This document shows positions 44,573-50,914 of a stretch of 63,217 nucleotides of DNA, one piece after another. The position numbers were made by a program, and so were the translations under genes. The DNA is from an uncultured Bacteroidales bacterium (GTDB taxonomy: Bacteria > Bacteroidota > Bacteroidia > Bacteroidales > WCHB1-69), in the NCBI GenBank assembly GCA_900317715.1, contig ONHS01000006.1:1-63217 (forward strand). The letters are read 5' to 3'. The notes under the pieces were generated by a model. That model had not been told where the DNA came from. It saw only the letters and a list, made by a program, of their open reading frames with translations, and made no database searches. Each line of letters opens with the position of its first letter. The first letter of the stretch is position 1.

Positions 44573-45297
44573 ACCGTCCCCGCCAGCATAAACCCAAAGA
44601 TCGCAGTGATGTGCGCCAGCGAGCCGTTGACCTGCACTTTGTTGAACTCTTCGGGCATGGAGTCTTCGGAGCTGTCTCCTTGGTTTTCCAGTACTTCCGG
44701 GGAGTAAACGCACTGGAATTTCTGTTGGGGGAATTTTTGCCAGTGTTTGAATTTTTTCCGGAGGGAGCGGGCGAGGGGACAGTAGGTGATTTTCCAGAAT
44801 TCGGCTACGCAGATCTTCGTGGGGTCGAGTTTCAGGGCGGCGCCCATGGAGGATAGGAGTGTGACGGGAAGGCTGGTGGCGTGGAGGATGAGGTGCGCCT
44901 TGGGTGTGAGGCTGTCGATGGCATCGATCACGTAATCGTAGGTTTCGAGGTGGAAGGAGTCGGCCGTTTCGGCGGAGTAGAGCTCGGGACGGGCGATGAT
45001 GTCCGCCTCGGGGTTGATGGTGAGCAGCCGTTCTTTGAGGGCATCTACTTTCAACTGTCCGAGGGTTTGCGTGGTGGCTTGGAGTTGTCGGTTGAGGTTG
45101 GTGGGGCACACCTGGTCGCTGTCCACGATGGTGAGATGTCCCACGCCGCTGCGGATCAGGCACTCGGCGCACCAGCTGCCCACGCCGCCGACTCCGAACA
45201 GGATGACGCGTGTGGCGGCAAGCCGCTCCATGCCCGCACTACCGAGCAGTCGCTCCGTGCGGTTGAACAAGGCATCTTTGGGTGACATTTCTTCCAT
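44548..45297 (-). CDS. tcdA: tRNA threonylcarbamoyladenosine dehydratase (ThiF/E1-like)
   Basis: A 249-residue E1-like enzyme that cyclises t6A at position 37 of tRNAs. The nucleotide-binding loop VILFGVGGVGSWCAE is near residues 32-46 and the IVDSDQVCPTNLNRQ motif follows. The central YVIDAIDSLTPK is typical. The start at 45297 (MEEMSPKDALFNRT) is preferred. The final residues QLAVSS and the TAG stop are encoded by GTTAGCA/GTTAGTA heptamers, but the protein is near its normal length. Confidence 0.9.
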   Translation of the reverse strand: MEEMSPKDALFNRTERLLGSAGMERLAATRVILFGVGGVGSWCAECLIRSGVGHLTIVDSDQVCPTNLNRQLQATTQTLGQLKVDALKERLLTINPEADIIARPELYSAETADSFHLETYDYVIDAIDSLTPKAHLILHATSLPVTLLSSMGAALKLDPTKICVAEFWKITYCPLARSLRKKFKHWQKFPQQKFQCVYSPEVLENQGDSSEDSMPEEFNKVQVNGSLAHITAIFGFMLAGTVVQLAVSS

Positions 45298-45369
45298 CGT
45301 AACAGGTCCTTTTTTCCAGAGCCGCAAAAATATAAAATATATAGAAACCGCATTCCCCTTTTTCCAAAA

Positions 45370-45413
45370 TTATGCATTACAATTATGCATTATGCATTGT
45401 GAATTATGAATTG
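45370..45413. repeat. ATTATGC heptamer array upstream of the TPP riboswitch promoter
   Basis: ATTATGC/ATTATGA-type units with a 7-bp period fill the space between the divergent tcdA and riboswitch promoters. Confidence 0.8.
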
Positions 45414-45423
45414 AAAAAAAACG

Positions 45424-45431
45424 TATTTTTG
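45424..45431 (+). promoter_or_regulatory. -7 promoter element TATTTTTG
   Basis: TATTTTTGCCGCCG stands directly before the TPP riboswitch, so transcription would start at the first base of the aptamer stem. Confidence 0.7.
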
Positions 45432-45437
45432 CCGCCG

Positions 45438-45515
45438 TTTTGAAAGGGGTGCCGAAAGGCTGAGATCAGACCCGTTGAACCTGATGCGGATAATGCCGCC
45501 GTAGGGAGATAAACG
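45438..45515 (+). promoter_or_regulatory. TPP riboswitch (THI element)
   Basis: The conserved aptamer elements are in order: GGGGTGCC, GGCTGAGATCAGACCC, GTTGAACCTGAT, GCGGATAATGCCG and GTAGGGAGA. These form the thiamine pyrophosphate aptamer. The gene it controls, 66 bp downstream, is a TonB-dependent receptor, so the receptor should be made when thiamine is scarce. No strong terminator stem follows, so control of translation initiation is more likely than attenuation. Confidence 0.95.
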
Positions 45516-45581
45516 CTTCTTCATTTCATTATCCCTCTTTCAGTGATGTTTTAATTTATTAATAACCAAACTGTTAGAGTT

Positions 45582-47867
45582 ATGCTTAAAAATTTAAAGT
45601 TTAAAGTTTATGGTTTAAGGTTTAAGACAGTTGGTGCTGTGTTGGCCTTGGCAAGTTTTGTTTTCACTCCGGCAGCACTGTTCGCGCAGCAGCCGGATAC
45701 CGTGCAAAGCGGTAAAGTCCAGGAGGTGACCATCGAGTTTGTGAGACCCACGGTGCAGACTTCCGCGAACGTCACCACGATGTCGATGCCGCAAATCCGC
45801 GCCCAGCAGGGTAACGGCAGCGTCAACAACCTGTTGGATATGATGCCCTCGGTGGTCACTACTTCCGAGTCTGGTAACGGCCTCGGCGCCACCTACCTGT
45901 TCATCCGTGGCATCGACCAAACCCGTATCAACACTACCCTCAACGGCGTGACGATCAACAACGCCGAGTCGCAGGGTTCCTGGTTGGTGAACCTTCCCGA
46001 CATGGCCACCTACATAGAGAGGGTGAGCTTGCAGAGCGGTGCCAACACCACTATCGGTAGCACTTCCTACGGCGCCCGTGTGGATTTCGTGACGCGCGAC
46101 ATCCCTGAGAAACCCTTCGCGGAGGCGCGTACCGCGTATGGCTCGTTCAACACCTTCGACAATATGGTGAGCGCGGGAACCGGCCTTATCGGCAAACGTT
46201 TCTCCATGCTGGCCTCTTTCTCCGACATCCGCAGCGACGGCTACATCGACCACTCAGGGGTGCGCCTGAACTCGGGATTCCTCACGGCAAAACTCGACCT
46301 TCGTAATTTTAAGACGAACAAAGACAATGGAGAGTTGCGCTTCAACATGCTTTTTGGCAGGGAGAACTCCGGTCTGGCGTGGAACGGCGTGCCTTACGAC
46401 AGTCTCGCCACCAATCGCACCTACAATTCCTGCGGCGAGTATTACGACGACCACGGCGTGCGTCACTATTATGAGAATTCCATGGATCATTATACACAGA
46501 CTTTCTACCAGCTGGAATATCGGAAGAAATGGATGCGCGAACTCGGCAGAAAGTGGCATAACTTGCGCGTGATGCCCTATTTGACCCGCGGTTACGGCTA
46601 CTACGAGCAGTATAAAGATGACAAGAAAATCTACAAATATGGTTTGGAACCCTTGCATGAAGACCAGAACCGCACCGACCTTGTCACCCAGAAATATCTG
46701 GACAACTACTACTATGGTGTTCTTGCGGAATATTGGGGGAGTCTGCGATTTAAAAGCGAGGCGTCACAAGGTTTGCGCTGGGTGGCAGGCTTGGATGTGA
46801 ACAACTACATGGGCAACCATTACGGCGACATCGTGTGGGTGCAGCCTGACCGGGTGAAAGAGTGTCCGCCCATGTATGAATGGTATCGCGGCACGGGCGA
46901 GAAACTGCAGTCCAAAGTTTTTGGCGCGTTAAGTTACTGGATTAAAGACTTTTCCGTGAATGCTGAACTTCAGTATCGCCGTGTGGATTACGACATAGAG
47001 GGTGTTAACGACGAGCTGACCCCCATCCCGCAACAATATCATTGGAACTTCGTGAACCCCAAAATCAGATTGCATTATTATCTGCAGCGTCCCAAGGTGA
47101 AACACAGCTTCGACCTCTCCTTTGCCACGGCCAACCGCGAACCCACGCGCAACGACCTCGTGGGTGCCCCCGACGACCGCAAGCCGGTGCCTGAAACGCT
47201 CTACGACTTGGAATTCAGCTACATGAACTACAACGACAAGTACTTCTTCAACACCACCCTGTATGCCATGTACTATAAGAACCAGTTGGTGCGCACCGGC
47301 GAGCTTGACCAGACCGGTGACCCGCTCATGACCAATGTCGACAAGAGTTACCGTGTGGGCATCGAGCTGTCAGCGGCTTACCGCCCAGTGCGGTTCTTCA
47401 CCTGGCACATCAACGGCGGTTTCAGCGTGAACCGCATCCTCAACTACACGCATTACATTGAGGATTGGGAGAACGGCGGCTATGTGGAGCAGCAGCTCGG
47501 CAACACCCCCATTGCCTACTCCCCGAATGTGGTGATCGGCAACACCTTCACCTTCACCCCGTTGAAAGACTTCAACATCGACCTTCTCACCAAATTCGTG
47601 AGCAAACAATATTTGGACAACTCCGGTGACGAGGCATACGTGTTGAAACCTTACAGCTACACTAACTTGCGTCTCTCATACACCTTCCATTTCAAGGTTT
47701 TGAAGGATTTGGAGCTCTTCCTGAATGTCAACAACCTTTTCAACGCCCAATATGAGACCAATGCCGCGCTCTACACGGGCATGATTGGCGACGAGAAATA
47801 CTACGACGCCTATTATTTCCCGCAGGCCGGGATTAACTTCCTTGGCGGTGTGCGTGTGAAATTCTAA
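45582..47867 (+). CDS. TonB-dependent outer-membrane receptor, probably for thiamine
   Basis: A 761-residue TonB-dependent receptor. A plug domain (ATYLFIRGIDQTRINTTLNG, about residues 107-126) and a 22-stranded barrel ending in the aromatic terminus GGVRVKF are seen. The upstream TPP riboswitch makes thiamine or its phosphates the likely ligand, as for other Bacteroidetes receptors under such switches. The N-terminal MLKNLKFKVYGLRFK, the basic n-region of the signal peptide, is encoded by TTTAAAG/TTTAAGG heptamers. The hydrophobic core and AxA-type site (ALFAQQ) follow. The inner-membrane transporter is not next to it. Its TAA overlaps the TAG of the convergent thioesterase in CTAA. Confidence 0.9.
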   Translation: MLKNLKFKVYGLRFKTVGAVLALASFVFTPAALFAQQPDTVQSGKVQEVTIEFVRPTVQTSANVTTMSMPQIRAQQGNGSVNNLLDMMPSVVTTSESGNGLGATYLFIRGIDQTRINTTLNGVTINNAESQGSWLVNLPDMATYIERVSLQSGANTTIGSTSYGARVDFVTRDIPEKPFAEARTAYGSFNTFDNMVSAGTGLIGKRFSMLASFSDIRSDGYIDHSGVRLNSGFLTAKLDLRNFKTNKDNGELRFNMLFGRENSGLAWNGVPYDSLATNRTYNSCGEYYDDHGVRHYYENSMDHYTQTFYQLEYRKKWMRELGRKWHNLRVMPYLTRGYGYYEQYKDDKKIYKYGLEPLHEDQNRTDLVTQKYLDNYYYGVLAEYWGSLRFKSEASQGLRWVAGLDVNNYMGNHYGDIVWVQPDRVKECPPMYEWYRGTGEKLQSKVFGALSYWIKDFSVNAELQYRRVDYDIEGVNDELTPIPQQYHWNFVNPKIRLHYYLQRPKVKHSFDLSFATANREPTRNDLVGAPDDRKPVPETLYDLEFSYMNYNDKYFFNTTLYAMYYKNQLVRTGELDQTGDPLMTNVDKSYRVGIELSAAYRPVRFFTWHINGGFSVNRILNYTHYIEDWENGGYVEQQLGNTPIAYSPNVVIGNTFTFTPLKDFNIDLLTKFVSKQYLDNSGDEAYVLKPYSYTNLRLSYTFHFKVLKDLELFLNVNNLFNAQYETNAALYTGMIGDEKYYDAYYFPQAGINFLGGVRVKF
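45588..45628 (+). repeat. Heptamer array inside the signal-peptide coding region of the receptor
   Basis: TTTAAAG, TTTAAAG, TTTATGG, TTTAAGG, TTTAAGA follow each other in the reading frame of the receptor and encode a basic, aromatic stretch. It is the same unit family as the array at 48380. Confidence 0.85.
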
Positions 47868-48376
47868 CCTATAATGTGGTGAATAGCTTCCTCTAGAGAA
47901 ATTTCATTTTCGGATAATCGGGCGGGGATGTAGCCCATTTCGAGCGCTTTCTCGCCCGTATATACAAAATAGGTACAGGTGCATTCGGCACAGCATTGAC
48001 CATCGGGGCTTAGGATTTCCCCATGAACGGTGGCGATGTTGTGCCGTTGCTCTATCAGCTTGGCATTCAGCCGGATGTAGGGCCAAAGTGTGCTGACGGG
48101 CTTGCGGTAGCGCATCTCCATTTTGGCGGTCACCCCGGAGGTCTGCAGTTGGTAGAAGACCACCCAGCCGCAGATTTCGTCCAGCAAAGTGGCCTGGATG
48201 CCGCCGTGCAGCGTGTCGATCCAGCTCACGAAGTTGGGGTTCGCCTTCCAGATGGAGACCACCTGTTCGCCGTCCCAGTAAAAGTGCATGTGTGCGCCCT
48301 GCGGGTTGTCAGGATTGCAACCGAAACAGTTGTACCCCTTTGTGTTACCGATCCAAGGATTGATGATTGCTCGCAT
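47864..48376 (-). CDS. Hotdog-fold thioesterase (PaaI-like)
   Basis: A 170-residue hotdog protein. It begins with the NCFGCNPDNPQGAHMHF pattern of PaaI-like acyl-CoA thioesterases and has the catalytic-helix stretch TLHGGIQATLLDEICGW near residues 55-71. Members hydrolyse acyl-CoA or aryl-CoA esters. The ATG at 48376 lies at the edge of a GTTTAGG array; sense upstream units read CCCTAAA. It converges with the TonB receptor, sharing the CTAA stop overlap. Confidence 0.85.
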   Translation of the reverse strand: MRAIINPWIGNTKGYNCFGCNPDNPQGAHMHFYWDGEQVVSIWKANPNFVSWIDTLHGGIQATLLDEICGWVVFYQLQTSGVTAKMEMRYRKPVSTLWPYIRLNAKLIEQRHNIATVHGEILSPDGQCCAECTCTYFVYTGEKALEMGYIPARLSENEISLEEAIHHIIG

Positions 48377-48379
48377 ATT

Positions 48380-48688
48380 TGGTTTAGGGTTTGTAGTTTA
48401 GGGTTTAGGGTTTAGGGTTTATAGTTTAGGGTTTGTAGTTTAGGGTTTATAGTTTAGGGTTTATAGTTTAGGGTTTAGGGTTTATAGTTTAGGGTTTGTA
48501 GTTTAGGGTTTATAGTTTAGGGTTTAGGGTTTAGGGAGTAGGGAGTAGGGAGTAGGGAGTAGTTCAAAGTTCAAAGTCCAAAGTTCAAAGTCCAAAGTTC
48601 AAAGTTCAAAGTTCAAAGTTCAAAGTCCAAAGTTCAAAGTCCAAAGTTCAAAGTCCAAAGTTCAAAGTTCAAAGTTCAAAGTCCAAAA
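48380..48688. repeat. Longest heptamer array: GTTTAGG, GAGTAGG and GTTCAAA blocks
   Basis: About 150 bp of GTTTAGG with GTTTATA and GTTTGTA variants in an ordered pattern are followed by four GAGTAGG units and about 140 bp of GTTCAAA/GTCCAAA. Every unit is 7 bp. It fills the space between the divergent thioesterase gene and the promoter at 48733. Confidence 0.96.
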
Positions 48689-48732
48689 GCGGCGGCGAAA
48701 ATACAAAAATTGTGAGGTGTCTTGAAAAATAT

Positions 48733-48740
48733 TATCTTTG
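48733..48740 (+). promoter_or_regulatory. Promoter: -7 TATCTTTG with -33 TTG
   Basis: TATCTTTGCCGC at 48733 is preceded by TTG at 48710-48712, a 20-bp spacer that fits the Bacteroidetes -33/-7 layout. The ATG is 25 bp downstream of the element. Confidence 0.7.
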
Positions 48741-48764
48741 CCGCTCAATTTTTATCGAAAGAAT

Positions 48765-49439
48765 ATGGATGATAACCTATGTAAATTATTGATTACCAAG
48801 GGGTCGTTGAAGCAAGATATCTTCGAGAGAACGATGGAGACTATGCAACTTTTCAAAGATGCGGCCAAGAGTTTCGAGGAGTACTATCGCGAAAATTACG
48901 CTGACGACCATGACAACATCCCCGTGTTGTTCACCAACAAGAACCAGTATCAGTTCATGCTCAAGTTCGGCGGCGACGTGCTGATTTTCCTGATGCACAC
49001 CAACGTTTTTGAGTTTTCGCGCGACCACGAGGTGATGCGCACACCTTACATTAAGGAGAATCGAGACCGTTCTTATTGTGGTATGATTCAGATTTTCAAC
49101 TTCTTAGGTGATTCTTTGAAATATGACCGCGTGAATGACTTGGGTTATATGATTGGTCGTATTTTCATCAACAAAGAACGTCATTATTATATTGAAGGCA
49201 AACGAGAGCTGGCGCAGGTCATCAACAATTTCAGCAGCAACGAAATTTCACCGGAAGCGGTCAACGAAATCCTCAGCTCAGCCATTCAATATACGCTGAA
49301 TTTTGACCTTTTGGTGCCAAATTATGAGGACATGAAGATCATCACCGTGAACGATATCCTTCAATTGGAAGAGCAAACGAACCTGATGAGAACTGGTAAA
49401 CGTCTGGGATTCAGGTTTGAACAAGATAAAACAGAGTAA
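48765..49439 (+). CDS. Conserved hypothetical protein
   Basis: A 224-residue soluble protein without signal peptide or membrane segments. It has an N-terminal helical part (QDIFERTMETMQLFKDAAK), a central beta-rich part (FMLKFGGDVLIFLMHTNVFEF) and a helical C-terminus. I believe it belongs to a family conserved in Bacteroidales, but I cannot name a function. The ATG at 48765 follows the promoter at a normal distance. tRNA-Glu and a radical SAM gene follow on the same strand. Confidence 0.75.
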   Translation: MDDNLCKLLITKGSLKQDIFERTMETMQLFKDAAKSFEEYYRENYADDHDNIPVLFTNKNQYQFMLKFGGDVLIFLMHTNVFEFSRDHEVMRTPYIKENRDRSYCGMIQIFNFLGDSLKYDRVNDLGYMIGRIFINKERHYYIEGKRELAQVINNFSSNEISPEAVNEILSSAIQYTLNFDLLVPNYEDMKIITVNDILQLEEQTNLMRTGKRLGFRFEQDKTE

Positions 49440-49484
49440 GGAAAAATTTTTTTCGGGTTTTGGCGGTGCATATCAAAAAAAGTG

Positions 49485-49492
49485 TATTTTTG
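49485..49492 (+). promoter_or_regulatory. Promoter for tRNA-Glu: -7 TATTTTTG with -33 TTG
   Basis: TATTTTTGCACC lies 24 bp before the tRNA, with TTG at 49460-49462 and a 22-bp spacer. Confidence 0.7.
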
Positions 49493-49515
49493 CACCGTCA
49501 AATTTGACACCTGAT

Positions 49516-49590
49516 GCCGGGTTCGTCTAGTCGGCCTAGGACGTAAGATTTTCATTCTTAAAATCAGGGGTTCGAATCCCCTACCCGGTA
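49516..49590 (+). tRNA. tRNA-Glu (anticodon TTC)
   Basis: A full cloverleaf is visible: acceptor GCCGGGT with ACCCGGT, D arm CGTCTAGTCGGCCTAGGACG, anticodon stem TAAGA/TCTTA around TTTTCAT with anticodon TTC, and T arm AGGGGTTCGAATCCCCT. The discriminator is A, and CCA is not encoded. It has its own promoter and terminator. Confidence 0.96.
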
Positions 49591-49596
49591 CTAAAA

Positions 49597-49623
49597 ACAA
49601 CCTCAAACAGGTTGTTTTTTTTT
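49597..49623 (+). terminator. Terminator after tRNA-Glu
   Basis: AACAACCT pairs with AGGTTGTT around CAAAC, followed by seven T. The radical SAM gene starts 6 bp after it. Confidence 0.9.
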
Positions 49624-49629
49624 GCCCTT

Positions 49630-50595
49630 ATGTCAACAAACTATCGTGTCATACCCGTGTTTCTGCCGATGCTGGCTTGTCCGCACCGTTGCATCTATTG
49701 CAACCAGTTTGTGATTTCCGGACAGCAGAAACTCCCTGATGTTCAAGATGTTGTTTCGATGATAGAACGCAATTTGGCCACGATGCCTGTCAAGGCACAT
49801 AAGCGCGTCGCTTTCTTCGGGGGCAGCTTCACCTGTCTTCCCATGTCCATCCAGAACCGCTACCTTGATGTGGTACAAACCTACCTCAAATCCCGGCAAA
49901 TCGAGGGCATCCAGCTTTCCACTCGTCCCGATTACATTGACGATGAGATTCTGCAAAATTTGAAACAAAAAGGCGTTACCTTGATAGAACTCGGTGCGCA
50001 GTCGCTGGATGACGACATCCTGCGGCGTTGCGGTCGGGGACACACTGTGGAGGATGTGCGCCGCGCTTCCGAACGGATTCGCCGCTACGATATGGAGTTG
50101 GGTCTCCAGATGATGATTGGATTGCCGGGCGACACGCTCGAAACGGCCATGCGCACGGCGGAGCAGATTGTGGCCTTCGGGGCGAGCTGCACCCGCATCT
50201 ATCCAACCTTAGTGGTGGAAGGCACGGCACTGGCAGACGACTATCAATCAGGAAATTATACGCCGTTGACTTTGGAAGAATCGGTGGAGTGGTGCAAGGA
50301 ACTGTACCGCTATTTTACCGCGCACCATGTGACGATTCTGCGGATGGGATTGCATCCGACACAGGACCTGCGCGCCGGCGAACATCTGCTGGCGGGACCG
50401 TTCCATGTCTCCTTCAAAGAGCTGGTCCTCACGGCGTTGTGGCGCGACCGCATCGCCGCCCAAATCGCCGAAGAGGGTAGGGCAGATGTCACAGTGCTCG
50501 TGCCCCCCAGGGAGATGAACTATGCAGTGGGCTATGCCTCCGCCAACCGCAAAACGTTCCCCTCCATCAAATTCGAAATTTCTAATAGGCAATAG
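49630..50595 (+). CDS. Radical SAM protein of the Elp3/YhcC type, slightly shortened C-terminus
   Basis: A 321-residue radical SAM enzyme. The 4Fe-4S motif is CPHRCIYCN (CxxxCxxC) near residues 17-25, followed by FFGGSFTCLP and later LGLQMMIGLPGDT. The N-terminal half resembles the Elp3 radical SAM domain; there is no acetyltransferase domain. The role is probably in tRNA or small-molecule modification, but is not established. The ATG at 49630 is used, because earlier codons are in the tRNA terminator. The last residues (SNRQ) and TAG come from a GAATAGG array, and relatives usually run about 15 residues further. Confidence 0.8.
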   Translation: MSTNYRVIPVFLPMLACPHRCIYCNQFVISGQQKLPDVQDVVSMIERNLATMPVKAHKRVAFFGGSFTCLPMSIQNRYLDVVQTYLKSRQIEGIQLSTRPDYIDDEILQNLKQKGVTLIELGAQSLDDDILRRCGRGHTVEDVRRASERIRRYDMELGLQMMIGLPGDTLETAMRTAEQIVAFGASCTRIYPTLVVEGTALADDYQSGNYTPLTLEESVEWCKELYRYFTAHHVTILRMGLHPTQDLRAGEHLLAGPFHVSFKELVLTALWRDRIAAQIAEEGRADVTVLVPPREMNYAVGYASANRKTFPSIKFEISNRQ

Positions 50596-50786
50596 GGAAT
50601 AGGGAGTAGGGAATAGGGAGTAGTTTATAGTTCCAAGTTCCAGGTTCCAAGTTCCAAGTTCAAGGTTCAAAGTTCCAAGTTCAAGGTTCCAAGTTCAAGG
50701 TTCCAAGTTCTATGTCTAAGTTCTATGTTTAAGTTGAAAAGCCAACCGCCAACCGCCAACTGCTAACTACTAACTGCTAACTCTCA
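50583..50786. repeat. Heptamer array with changing units and an inverted end
   Basis: GAATAGG/GAGTAGG units start in the last codons of the radical SAM gene and change through GTTTATA to GTTCCAA/GTTCAAG and GTTCTAT/GTCTAAG. The end reads GCCAACC and GCTAACT/ACTAACT, the complementary sense. The period is 7 bp. Confidence 0.93.
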
Positions 50787-50845
50787 AGCCCTCAGCCGCT
50801 TACAAAAAAAATCAAATTCCCTCCCCACATCTTATTTATATATAT

Positions 50846-50853
50846 TATATTTG
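50846..50853 (+). promoter_or_regulatory. -7 promoter element TATATTTG for pheT
   Basis: TATATTTGCAGCCG lies 62 bp before the pheT start at 50915. Confidence 0.6.
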
Positions 50854-50914
50854 CAGCCGCAAAAAAATATTGTTTTTTTGGCGTTAATATGTTTATAATT
50901 AAATAGTTAGATAT

